A stretch of DNA of 64,000 nt from Rhizophagus irregularis (lineage: Eukaryota > Glomeromycota > Glomeromycetes > Glomerales > Glomeraceae), in assembly GCF_026210795.1 (NCBI RefSeq), contig NC_089439.1:62001-126000 (forward strand). The letters run 5' to 3'. Of the stretch, positions 33,654-44,951 are shown one piece after another; position 1 is the stretch's first letter; each line of letters opens with the position of its first letter. The notes under the pieces are model-generated. The model did not search any database. It was not told where the DNA came from and was given only the letters and a program-made list of their open reading frames with translations. The position numbers were made by a program, and so were the translations under genes.

Positions 33654-34979
33654 TTAATACCACCCATCTTTTATCTTGCGAGCTCTAATATCACACTGAA
33701 TCTTTACGTAACTGTTAGAGACAATATGATCACGTCTTTTATTCCTAACTCCATCATAAAATTTCTTTAAAGTATCAAGATCTCTGACACTATTTAACCC
33801 CCTATGAAATTCCGGCTTTGTAATTCGTCTAAATTTATTTAATATTTCTTGCCAGGGAAGCACATTGTCCTGTTCTCTAATTTCGAGCTCTTGTAAATTT
33901 GTGGTAATATCATCTACCATAATAATCTTACCAACACTGGTCGATTGTTCAGCCACCTTGATATCATCGCGTTCGAAAGTAGCTTCTTTTTTCTTTCTTA
34001 ATTCAAGAAAATATTCACTGTTGAAGGAATGGTTAATAAAAATATCATCTTTCAACATGTTGTATTCTGATCTATTTGTAACTTGATCAAACAGAAACTC
34101 CAATTCCTTGTTTGATATATAATGTTTCTTAAGAATATCACCTCTTCGTTTCAATCGATGTTTAGAAACTATTGGCTTTGACTCAAATCTATTATTAGTG
34201 TAATTCCATTTATTCTTATGAGTTTTGAGGCTATTCGTAAACCTTTTTTTATACTTCTCTTGTTCTTTCATCGTCTTGAACTGTTTGTTAATACCTAAAT
34301 TTGAGTATGTAACTAAATAGTTACCTGTACCACTATGCATTGAAACCTTTTTTGTATAAGTAACGCCTATGCGTTTACTTACTATTTGTTTACTTTGACA
34401 ATAATTTTTAAACGTGTTTTGCGTGGGAGGTGTAGGTGTTACTATCACCTTAGAACGACAATTTTGACATACTTTCCTATTGTTTGACATTACATAAGCA
34501 CAGACATTGCTACAAAATGAACATGGGATGTAGAACCCCAAATACCATGTTCGGTTACCATGACTAAATTTAATATAAGTTGTAGTTTGCCTGTTCTTTT
34601 CTTGTTTCTTCAATCTATTTTCAATAGCTACCAGTTTATCCAATAATAATTGACGTATTCTTAAAAAATACTTGTTTCTAGTTTCTATATCAATAGGTAA
34701 CCCACAAAATACACTCGTCAAGTATTTTGAAATCCTGTATTTAGTGTTCATCATAGGCCGATCTGAATTAATCAAATAAGGCTTATCATATTTCTTTATT
34801 ATATGTCTATTATTGGTAACAATTGTCAACATATCTTTCTCTTTCTGTAACGAATTTACATGTAAAAGGATGTAGGACTTTCCTTTTCGAGTAGAATATA
34901 TCGTATCAGCCCCCGTGTACCGTTTCACTTTTTCTGGACGGAAAAAAGTATAGCCGATAAAAATTTCTTTATTCGGCAT
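33654..34979 (-). CDS. Unknown 441-residue basic protein with a zinc-ribbon-like CxxC pair
   Basis: Intact single-exon ORF starting MPNKEIFIGYTFFRPEKVKR. It is unusually rich in Lys, Arg, Asn and Thr. Around residues 153-178 there are two CxxC pairs (CSFCSNVC, then VCQNCRSK) that could bind zinc. Long basic stretches follow (KHRLKRRGDILKK), and the C-terminus contains NKFRRITKPEFHRGLNSVRDLD. I see no polymerase, nuclease, capsid or protease motif and do not recognise the family. It is the first ORF of the poly(A)-tailed insertion, 270 nt from its 5' end. The intact frame in a retrocopy means recent insertion or selection. It could be a retrogene, an ORF1-like protein or a captured RNA-virus gene. 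Confidence 0.6.
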   Translation of the reverse strand: MPNKEIFIGYTFFRPEKVKRYTGADTIYSTRKGKSYILLHVNSLQKEKDMLTIVTNNRHIIKKYDKPYLINSDRPMMNTKYRISKYLTSVFCGLPIDIETRNKYFLRIRQLLLDKLVAIENRLKKQEKNRQTTTYIKFSHGNRTWYLGFYIPCSFCSNVCAYVMSNNRKVCQNCRSKVIVTPTPPTQNTFKNYCQSKQIVSKRIGVTYTKKVSMHSGTGNYLVTYSNLGINKQFKTMKEQEKYKKRFTNSLKTHKNKWNYTNNRFESKPIVSKHRLKRRGDILKKHYISNKELEFLFDQVTNRSEYNMLKDDIFINHSFNSEYFLELRKKKEATFERDDIKVAEQSTSVGKIIMVDDITTNLQELEIREQDNVLPWQEILNKFRRITKPEFHRGLNSVRDLDTLKKFYDGVRNKRRDHIVSNSYVKIQCDIRARKIKDGWY

Positions 34980-35267
34980 CTTTTATCTGATTGGTGCACT
35001 GTATTTACGCCTTCTTTTGAAAAACTTTCGCAAGAAAACAAAACTTTTATGTCTTTAAAGGACTATTAAGCCCTTGTGAACTGGTTCGAACTGAAAAGAG
35101 TGATAATAAAAAGTGTGTTGTTTAAACCAAGGAACACTTTTGTCTTAATACTGAAGTGCTATTTTTCTAGTAATTTAACGAGAAAAAAGCGTAATATTTC
35201 TTGTGTGAAAAATGGATGTGAACGGTACAGGAAAGAGTTTTTCAGATTAAAAAAAGTAATAAAATGA

Positions 35268-35825
35268 TAATAGTAATATTAGTAATATATTAAAAAAATT
35301 AAATAAAATACATAAAAGTAAAAAAAAAATATAATTAATATATGTTAACATATAATATTAATATAAAAATAAAAACATAAAAAGGTGTACATATAGTTGT
35401 TTAATTAATATTGTTAAAATTCACCATTACAATTCCAGAGAGATATTAGTGAAAGTAATTGATATACGTGCATATCACTTTTTGTATAATTAGTAGTCTT
35501 AGTACAAATATATATATTGTATATTATCAAAATAAGTTTTTTATTTAATTTTTATTATTATATGTTAAAATAGTTTTGGTATTCATTTTTATTGTCTTTT
35601 TTTTTCTAAAAAAAAAGAAGAGAAGAATATTTTTGAAAAAATAAACAAAAAATAAACAATAACGTGTTATTAATGCATGTGATTAGCGATCAGCTGAATT
35701 TTAATTGGTTAAATATAGAAATGCGAAAATTAAAAAGCAGAAGTATTTTTTAAAAAATTTAAATCATACAGATTGTTTTTAAAGTTTAATTAGTAATTTA
35801 AAAGTTCTTTTTTTAATAAGAAAAT
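35268..35825. other. AT-rich DNA flanking the retroposed unit
   Basis: No gene. Simple TAATATTAGTAATATATTA words continue the sequence seen left of the insertion (32560-32643), consistent with a single pre-insertion locus. Confidence 0.45.
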
Positions 35826-36083
35826 TTGTAAAAATTTTTCTTAATACTGCTTAATTTTTAAATTAAAGCCTTAATACTAAATTAGCTAAATTAGAATTAA
35901 GAAAAATTTGTGAGAATTTTCTTTGATACTGCTTAATTTTTAAATTAAAGCCTTATTAATATTAAATTAGTTAAATTAGAATTAAGCAGTATTAAGAAAA
36001 ATTCTTGCGAATTTTTCTTAATACTGCTTAATTTTTAAATTAAAGCCTTAATATTACTAAATTAGCAAAATTAGAATTAACAT
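35826..36083. repeat. Cruciform-forming repeat array, first block
   Basis: Two to three units of about 100 bp. Each has a long inverted repeat with GCAGTATTAAGAAAAATTC and GAATTTTTCTTAATACTGC arms, joined by TTTTTAAATTAAAGCCTTAATA. The family recurs at 37203-37560. Confidence 0.75.
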
Positions 36084-37202
36084 ATGAGCTGATTTATGGA
36101 ATTAAGTTTTTATATTAAAAAAACTAACTTTATTAAGCAAATGCAAATACAAGTTATATGAAAATGATAGATTCACAACAGCTGACATAAATAAAATTGA
36201 TTTGATTATATTATTTTTTGATTTTTTTTAATAATATCATTAAAATTAAAAAATTTAAATATAATTGTCATGACAAAATATTGAATAACTTAATATGTAT
36301 GTGTGCTAGACGAATGAATTTATATTCATTAGAAAGAGGTAATCAAGAGCTATCTATAAACCAAATATCACGTGAATTGAATCACAAGTTGCTGAATAAT
36401 TACGTTCAATATATTTATTTTTAACCTTTGACTTTGATCGTTAATATCTTCACATCTAGTAATTCAATTTGAATAATCTTTTTTTGTTCAGATAGAGTAG
36501 ATTCTAGGCTTTCATTCATATGAATATAAATATATGTGTTTAGCATACATGTACGCCGAGATATTAACGATTTTGTTAATTGAATAAAACTCCGACACAA
36601 AAATTTTTAAAATTATAATTCTTACAAAAGATTATCTTTACAAGTATTATTGAGCTCTTTTTACTTTACTTAACAAGGTTTTATTTGCTATTTCTGTTTT
36701 AAATTGAATAAATTAATAAAATCAATTTTAAAAAGTAATTAACAAGTAGAATAAAATTAGTATAGTAAAAAACAAAAAAAAACATCTTAAAAACTCTAAA
36801 GCATAACTCATATTTTTATTTTGTATATATTTTTACTAAAAAAAGGAAGGAACTAAGTTAAAAATAAATGAAAAAAGATTTTTCTTATTAATATAAATTA
36901 TTAATATTTGTTTTCTTACTTACTGATTAAAAAAAACCTGCTATATATACCTATAAACTTTTCTAAGTCACCTAACAAAAATCTGATTGGAAAGTAATTG
37001 AAAAGTGATTGAAAAAGAAAGTAGTTGCCATTGTTATTTTTGAATAAATGTTAAAAAATTTTTTTTTTATTTTTTAATAGATTTAGATCATCTAATTTAT
37101 GTAACACATATAATTTAAGCTTGTGAAACATAATTCATGTTAAAATGTGCAAATCTTTATAAAAATCTTAATTTTAACTAATTCCACGAATTGGCAAATA
37201 TA
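36084..37202. other. Gene-free stretch
   Basis: AT-rich, several short open frames, nothing supportable. Confidence 0.45.
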
Positions 37203-37560
37203 AGCAGTATTAAGAAAAATTCGCAAGAATTTTCCTTGATACTGCTTAATTTTTAAATTAAAGCTTTAATACTACTAAATTAGTTAAATTAGAATTAAGC
37301 AGTATTAAGAAAAATTTGCAAGAATTTTCCTAAATGCTGCTTAATTTTTAAATTAAAGCCTTAATACTAAATTAGTTAAATTAGAATTAAGCAGTATTAA
37401 GAAAAATTCACGAGAATTTTCCTTGATACTGCTTAATTTTTAAATTAAAATCTTAATACTAATTTATAAAAATGATTTATAATTGAGTTTTGAATTTAGT
37501 ATTATCAATTGGACTTTAAACTTAAAAATTAAACAGTATTAACAAAAATTCTTGTGAATT
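37203..37560. repeat. Cruciform-forming repeat array, second block
   Basis: Three units of about 100-110 bp of the family at 35826, each with the GCAGTATTAAGAAAAATTC hairpin and the linker TTTAAATTAAAGCTTTAAT. The last unit is degenerate. Confidence 0.75.
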
Positions 37561-37649
37561 TTTTAATAATTGTGATTTTACATCAGTGAGTTTTTGGGTA
37601 GTACATATTAGTGGTTACTAGTATTGTTTGATGCTTTAAAGTGTAGAAA

Positions 37650-37890
37650 AACTTACCCTATCACACGTCAAATAATTAAAAATTGGCAAAAAAATCAGAT
37701 AGCCGATTTTTGGCTATATTTGTCTGATTTGTAGTTTTTTGTAGCCAATTTTTTAGCATGAATTGACAAAAATCGGATATGCCAATTTTTAAATTGCATA
37801 TTCAAATCGGACTGCTAATTTTAGCTATATTTGTCTGATTTGTGACTTTTTACAGCCATATTACCAATTCTTAACTACATTTTTCAGTTT
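37650..37890. repeat. AATTGGC/CAGATTTTTGGC repeat
   Basis: Short words AAAAATTGGCA, GCCGATTTTTGGC and TATTTGTCTGATTTGT recur. Related AAAATCAGAAATATTAT words occur at 39580-39740. Confidence 0.45.
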
Positions 37891-38119
37891 TTTCACTATA
37901 CAAAAAAATTGTATATAGTATATACATTATGAAATATATATTTTTATAAAAAATTATATTGTAATATTGAATTAAATTTTAAAAAATATTTTATTAAGCA
38001 ATATTAAATAAAAAACTAATCTTAAATAATTAAATTTTAAACAAAATACATTTAAGAATATAAATTTACTTGTAATTCAATGTAATACGCACAATTATAA
38101 AAAATTAATAACTCCACAA

Positions 38120-39330
38120 ATATTAACTGTACCTTCATTAAAATAAATATTCAAGTAGATTCTAAGCTGCTGAACAATTTTCAATTAATAAAAGAAGTCG
38201 ATTTACTTTGGCTAAAATGCTCAAAATATGCTCTGAAGTGACAAAATAGAAAAATAAAATTCGTAAATGAGTACCATTGTGAAAATCGTGAATAACATAT
38301 CATGTATTAACTGTACCTTCGTAAAAATTAATATCCAAGTAGATTTTGACCTGCTGAACAACGTTCAATTAATAAATGAAGTCGATTTACTTTGACTAAA
38401 GTGCTCAAAATACGCTCTGAAGTGACAAAACGAAGAAAAATAAAATTTGTAAATGAGTACTATTGTGAAAATCGTAAATAACACATCAAGTATTGAACTG
38501 TACATCCGTGAAAATTAATATCCAAGTATATTTTCACCTGCTGAATAACTTTCAATTAATATAAGAAGTCGATTTACTTTGGCTAAAGTGCTCAAAATAC
38601 GCTCTGAAGTAACAAAATAGAAAAAATAAAATTCGTAAATGAGTACCGTTGTGAAAATCATGAATAACACATCAAGTATTAACTGTACCTTCGTAAAAAT
38701 TAATATCCAAGTTGATTTTAACCTGCTAAACAATATTCAATTAATAAATGAAGTCGATTTACTTTGACTAAAGTGCTCAAAATACGCTCTGAAGTAACAA
38801 AACAGAAAAAATAAAATTTGTAAATGAGTACCGTTGTGAAAATCATGAATAATTCATCATGTATTAACTGTACCTTCGTATAAATTAATATCCAAGTAGA
38901 TTTTGACCTGCTGAACAACTTTCAATTAATAAAAGAAGTCGATTTACTATGACTAAAGTGCTCAAAATACGCTCTGAAGTGACAAAACAGGAAAAAATAA
39001 AATTTGTAAATGAGTACCGTTGTGAAAATCGTGAATAACACATCAAGTATTAACTGTACCTTCGTGAAAATTAATATTCAAGTAGATATTGACATTCTAA
39101 ACAACATTCAATTAATATAAGAAGTTGGTTTACTTTGGATAAAGTGCTCAAAATACATTCTGAAGGTAAAAAAATTTGTAACTTAATACTACTGTATTAT
39201 ATAAAAAATGTAAATAATTCCAAAAATATTAACTGTACTTTTATGAAGATTAATATCTTAACAGTTTTAAACTTACTGAACTACTTTTAATTAAAAGAAT
39301 AAGATTTACTTCAGCCAAAATGCTCAAACC
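38120..39330. repeat. 185-bp tandem satellite, seven copies
   Basis: The landmark CTGTACCTT (or close variants) occurs at 38127, 38311, 38498, 38683, 38868, 39054 and 39233, giving monomers of 179-187 bp. Other conserved words are GAAGTCGATTTACTTTG and CTCAAAATACGCTCTGAAG. The middle copies are most alike and the last is most diverged. Minus-strand frames through it simply repeat the monomer. Confidence 0.9.
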
Positions 39331-40064
39331 ATACTTTGAAATATGTGTAAAAAAAATATAATATTTGTTTATATTTTAAATTATGAGTTATTTAATTTAA
39401 ATGTGTTTATATTTAAGAAAAAAAATATTTTAATTCTATTTTATAAAGTATTTAAAAAGTATTTTAGTAAAGTTTTTGAGGCAAAAAAATAATTATAACT
39501 GAAATAAAAAAAAATCTAAGTTAATAAATAAATATTAAACCGTAATACATAATCACATGTTATATATTAAAATCAGAAATTTTATATTAAAATCAAAAAA
39601 TCCTATTACAAATAGCCAAAAATCGGCAATTTCGTGTTAAAAATCAGAAATATTATATTAAAATCAGAAATATTTATTAAAATCAGGAAATATTATATTA
39701 AAATTGCCAAAAAATCAGACAGCCATATTAAAAAGGGCAAAAATCTGATTTTTATTTATTTGGCCTGTGTATATCTGTAGAAAATACATTATAATTTATA
39801 AACATATGAATTTTAATATACTGTAGAATAATATGTACACTGTATCCTTTATTTACAATATTTTTGTGAACTGTATACAAAATACTGATATACAGTAGAA
39901 ATGGTATACGTTATAGACATATGAATTTAATATACTGTATCACACAGTATGTTTACCGTATACTTTATTGTATTTTTTACTAAACACATTTTGCGGACAG
40001 TATACATTATACTGATATGCCATATGTAAAAATGTGAACTGTATTAAAAATACGTATATATAGT
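39331..40064. other. Repeat-rich DNA without a gene
   Basis: Contains AAAATCAGAAATATTA repeats (39580-39740) and CTGTATAC/GATATACAGTA repeats (39780-40060). Confidence 0.45.
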
Positions 40065-40072
40065 ATAAAAAC

Positions 40073-40512
40073 AGGACCCCGAATAATTATAGTTGAGGTT
40101 ACATCTGACTATGTTTTAAACTTTATACATTATTTATCTTATAATTTTATTAAGTTAATATTTTAAGATAATATAGAAAAAAATGGTTCTTTTAAAGAAA
40201 AGAATCTTTTGATACCAAAATTATGCAAATTTACTGATTAAAATTAGAGATAAAGTTGTGTAACAAGGCAAAATTTGGCAAAAAAATATATATTTTTTTA
40301 CAATCGGTATACATAGAAATATTCAAAAAAATAAAAAACTACATTATTAAATATTACTTTTAAAATTACAAAGTTATAAATAGTAAGAAGGCAACTATTT
40401 TATTAAAATTTTACATTTATATCTTTTAAAATAAATTCAAAATGGCAATAATAAATTTTTAAAAATTCTTAACATAGGGGATATGACCTTGATTATAATT
40501 GTCCGGAGTCCT
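40073..40512. mobile_element. 440-bp inverted-repeat element with 8-bp target duplication
   Basis: Left end AGGACCCCGAATAATTATAG, right end (reverse complement) AGGACTCCGGACAATTATAA; similarity of the arms continues for about 35 bp. Both sides are flanked by ATAAAAAC (40065-40072 and 40513-40520). The 8-bp duplication suggests a hAT-type MITE. No transposase. Confidence 0.72.
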
Positions 40513-40520
40513 ATAAAAAC

Positions 40521-41584
40521 TGTATACATATTTTTTATAAGGTAGTCCTGATGTCTTCATCTAGTAGATTATAAGACTCACGCATTATATTAATATTATA
40601 TATAATTTCACAATGTAATATATACCAATACTTTTTTTTAGTTCTTTTATAATAATATACTAAATTAAAATAGGCAACTGGGTTGGAGTTTTAATAAATT
40701 AGTTATATAATAGGTGCTTCTGTATTCTGATATATAATTAATAAACTCACAAATTGCATTACTTTGAAAAAAAATATATATATACTGTACTGATATTTAA
40801 TTATACTAATTTGGACTAATACTATAAAGTTGCCTAAATAATTGAATTCTTTTGATTTATTTTGCTAAAATTTGTTTATTTTGGCCTATTAATTGGATGG
40901 CAATTACTTCATATTATGAATTACATGTAATATATTAAGATTTTACTATTTATTAATCTAGTGATTTACAATATAATATACAGTAATTGTATACTGAATA
41001 ATTTAATATACTGATACTTTTTTCCTAAAATAACCTTATTAGTATATAAAGGTTTAACTGTATTTAATTTTACTAAAATTCAAATTATTATATACTATTA
41101 TTTTTTATTATTTATAAATTATTTTAATTTTTTGTTGTGCAGTCTATAAACATAAATATAAGTTTTAGTAAAATAAATCTAATAAGCTAAAATTTATAAA
41201 AACCTAATTTATGCAAAAATTTATAAATTTATACAAATTATATTCTGTAAAATTTGTAATCTTATATTACATAAAACTATAAATATCATTGTATATATTC
41301 ACATATTATCTAATATCTATATTCAATTCATTTAGCATCATTTCTTATCTATTATTAACTTATTATAAATACAGTTTTTAAATTCTTTAAGTTTAATTAT
41401 AAATCAATTTTTTAAAAATATGAGACTAAAGATGAGAATTGATTCAATATTTGCTACAAATTTCTGATTCTTTAAAAATCCATTTACAATTTAAAGAATT
41501 ATTTTTGAATATAAAAATTTATTTTTTGCTACTCTTTTTTTAAGCAATCATTAAATCAACTTATTAATAACTATTATATTTATA
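40521..41584. other. Gene-free AT-rich DNA
   Basis: Continuation of the TATAC-rich repeat, then plain AT-rich sequence up to the 3' end of the Clr2-like gene. No gene supported. Confidence 0.45.
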
Positions 41585-43415
41585 TTAATAATCTTCTATT
41601 CCAAGTAATTTAAATCGCTCATCTAATTTTTTAGGAATATTACAATTTATTCTGTCTTTAAGATTAGGAAATAGTAAATAGAACCTCCCGGCAATGTCTT
41701 GAAGATCTATTGTATATTCAGCATCTGCTTTATTGACAGTAGTCCATTCATAATCTGATAAAGATCTTCTATAACTATGTTCATTTAAGAGCTTTCCTCT
41801 TAATAATCCATCTCCAGTAAATTGAATTCCTTTTGTAGCATGTTTATAAATGCTACTAATTAATAGATATTCAGGTTCTTTTCTATTATTTAACAAATAT
41901 TCTGATTCTTTTTCACTATCATCATCATCAGACATTGAAGCAACATTTATGGGAGCTAAACGAACATAATCATTCACATAAATCATCTCAGTTCCTAGTA
42001 AAATTGCTTCATAATGAGGATAATTTTCCATATCTTGCAATCGCTTTCTTTCTAATGGATCTTTGATTTCTTTTAAATGATCATCAGCTTCCTTATGTTT
42101 ATATGAATGCACTGGAGTATATATATTAGAAATCTTATTTACTCGATCAATAGCTTGAATATATGCCTTAACATTTGGCTCTTTATAAGAATAATTCTAT
42201 TAGTAAATATCAAATTTTTTTTTTAAAAAAAAAGGAAAAAAATAAATTTAAATCATACTTACCTAATTTATTATTATTAATAAAACTTTTCGGTATTTCT
42301 TTTTTACAAGCTAACCATGGCAACAATGTTTTTCGATCAACTTGAATAACTTCAGATAATTCTAACAAATGGATTTTATAATAAGCCTTATAAATAATAC
42401 CACAACCATCAGAATTCGCAGAAGCTGTATCATCAGACATATTATCTGTTATTGGAACTTTACTAGTTTCTAAAATTACTCCAGGCCAATAAAAAATTGA
42501 TATATCATTTTCATCTGAAGAATTTCTTATAAGTTCAGTATGGTGAGCTTTTCCAGTTTTATTTAAGTTAACCATAACAATTTCTCCTCTTCTATATAAT
42601 GTCTTTGCAAATTTTGGTTTATTAACATTCTCAACTTCTATTTTCTTCGCTTCTGAATCATTTTTGATCTTTTTTGTTGATCTATCATTTATTGTTTTTT
42701 CTAATGTTGATTCTTTCCTTTTTCCATTATTAATTCCTCTAGAGCTATTATTGCAATAAACACATTTACAATTATTTACTTGGCCAGAAACAAGCCAAAT
42801 TAAATGTGGCTCAAACTCTTTTGGAGATCGGAACTTATAAGCACCTTTAAATAAAAAGTGTAATCAGCAGATTAAATAATAATATATAAAAATTTATGAT
42901 AAATTTTTAATATATACCATAGAGATAACGATCATGTCGTGATTTAGTATTGTCTTTATATTCTTTATTGTGTTGGTAAAGAACGTAACCTTCAGGAAAA
43001 TCGACCAACTTTTCATTTTCTGTTTTTTAAAAATATAATTTTGATCTTAATAAACTTTAGTTCTAATTATGTGGGAGAACGTATAAATTTTGGTATAATT
43101 TTAATATAACGAGTGTTTTTTTAAATCGGATCAGCGGATCCTAAAATGGCAATATAAAATTTGACTGTAATTGTTGTATTTGTTGTATTTACCTTTTGAG
43201 ATATTCATTTTGCCATATTTCCTTAAATAATCAGCAAGGGCTTTGCCTAACCTTTGTAGCCAGTGCTCAGCTCTTTGATCTTTATTTGTGAATCGTTGAT
43301 AATAAGAAACATTTCCTTTTTCATCATTAACAGGCTTAAGGTTTTTTGGTTGAGATGAACCTATTCCATCAGTTGCAGTAACTTTTATACCGTAACTTGT
43401 TATTTCTACGTGCAT
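41585..43415 (-). CDS. Clr2-like transcriptional-silencing protein
   Basis: Predicted 500-residue protein from exons 43415-43193, 43019-42918, 42844-42263 and 42180-41585; phases agree. The last acceptor (AAAG/AG) is chosen because the nearer TAG gives a stop. N-terminal features match the Clr2 silencing-protein family: NKDQRAEHWLQRLGKALADYLR, DFPEGYVLYQH, a YLYG element, then FRSPKEFEPHLIWLVSG and a CKCVYC motif. After a basic linker comes a second domain (RRGEIVMVNL, YWPGVILE). Fission yeast Clr2 is a subunit of the SHREC complex that silences heterochromatin by histone deacetylation; a nuclear silencing role here is inferred from the family. A Ser/Asp/Glu run (SMSDDDDSEKESE) interrupts the C-terminal part. 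Confidence 0.72.
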
Positions 43416-44951
43416 ATTTCTATTTCTTTAATAAAAAACAAATAGTAAAAATCAGGAAGAGAAAGAAAGAAATGAAATATTAGCTTTATGTAATAAATAT
43501 TTATAATGGTGTGAGTTACACCACATTCACATTTTTGTATATAGAACTTGAAGATCAAAAAGTAAATCTTTCGCCAATAGCCATTTTAAGTTAGTGATTT
43601 TGTATAAATCTTGGGCTGGTTCCGAACGGGCTATTATCCTATTTTTATTATTACCAAAAAGAAATAAAATTCAGGTTATTTAACGTGATAATAAATTTGA
43701 TATTGCCGTATATTAATTTTCTTGATAATATATGACGATCATCGAGATATACGATTATCGAATTTGATTATCACCGGCCAAAAGCTGATCGGAAGCTGAC
43801 GGAGAACCCTTAGAGTCAGAAGTATACATGCGGTTTCAATTTCGGCCGCATTGCAAAGCTACTTGTAGATCCGTGCATCCGGCGTAATTTTTTAGACCTC
43901 GGATAATTTGGGCCAGACATGCAGCAATTTTTAAGAAAGTTTCAGCCAAATCTCGGCCAATATTAAATATAGTTGTCGAAAATTCCAGAGCCCTATCGAA
44001 ATTTCTCGATATCAGCCTTATTACAACCATATCTACTAACTGTATATTATCATATGGCTGAAAAGCCGAAATATTTCGCCTACAAGAAGTAAATGTTCAC
44101 AGTTCACAGCTTGGTTTTCTAATTTATGGAATTGTGTATACTTAACTATGATAGAGTCCGTGTTAATTCAATATACAGGAGATGATATTGGTTAAATATA
44201 ATATTGCACGTAAAATTATCAAAAGCATATTATTACGTATCCCGATTCCCGAATAGATTATCATCGTTAGCTTTCTACGAAAAGATTATAAAATAAAAAT
44301 TTTTTTAATTATGATCAAAATACGAGGCGATTTTGTAAAATTAATATTCAATCTAAAAAAATTTTACAGCTCTATAGTCCATTATTCCACATTATACAAA
44401 AGGAGAGGCGATTATTCATTACAGACTACATATTTTTGTCTGAAATATGTTAATTATCAGCATTTTATCGTTCAGATTTTTGAAAAGATTATAACAATTT
44501 AGTAAAACGTAAATTACTAACAAAATAAAAAGTCTATATAATACCTATTTATAGACGCAATCGATTCAAAGTTTCAAAACAGTAATTATGCAAACACTTT
44601 CGCCTTTATCAAATATAAAAATTTAAATTGGAATTTTTTTTTTGTTAAAAGGCAAAAATTCTATTTTTTTTTCATTATGAAATTTAAAATTACTGTATAA
44701 TTAATACCCATTTTTTTATTTTTTTCAGTTTTTGGGATAATAATTAGATAAAAAATGGATATATTCTAATATACAATTTTTTTAAAAAATAATGATATAA
44801 TCTAAATAATCTAAATTACAAATAACTAGGAAATTGAAACATAAGCCAATTATTGTTGTACATCGAATAGCACTCGGACTAATTACACTATTTCGGACTT
44901 TTACACGTCGGACTAATAAAATTTTTAATTAGAATTTGATCAGTATTCGCT
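43416..44951. other. Intergenic stretch
   Basis: A somewhat more GC-rich island at about 43720-44060 contains TCGGCC words and an open minus frame (43836-44030) without recognisable homology. No gene is claimed. Confidence 0.45.

Larger units (their letters stand above)
32662..35249 (-). mobile_element. Poly(A)-tailed retroposed unit with 18-bp target duplication
   Basis: An identical 18-bp sequence, AAAAAAGTAATAAAATGA, lies at 32644-32661 and 35250-35267. Directly inside the left copy is a run of 19 T (32662-32680), that is a poly(A) tail for the minus strand. It is preceded on that strand by an AATAAA signal (32691-32686). These are hallmarks of LINE-type retroposition of a transcript of about 2.57 kb. 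The unit contains a 441-residue ORF, a spacer with tandem repeats and a 107-residue ORF, but no reverse transcriptase. So it is either a retrocopied cellular or viral mRNA or a non-autonomous element. Its base composition is less extreme than the flanks. Confidence 0.75.

Noticed and set aside
35070-35100. tRNA-type B box (GGTTCGAAC)
   Set aside because: No A box, acceptor stem or anticodon arm around it; single motif only.
35826-37560. CRISPR-like array of hairpin repeats
   Set aside because: Units are palindromic throughout with repeated linkers, there are no unique spacers, and the genome is eukaryotic.
38515-38918. Two similar minus-strand ORFs
   Set aside because: They are one frame through consecutive 185-bp satellite monomers, so their similarity is that of the repeat and not of a protein family.
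43836-44030. 64-residue minus ORF in a GC-richer island
   Set aside because: No motif or splice context; open frame probably due to lower AT content.
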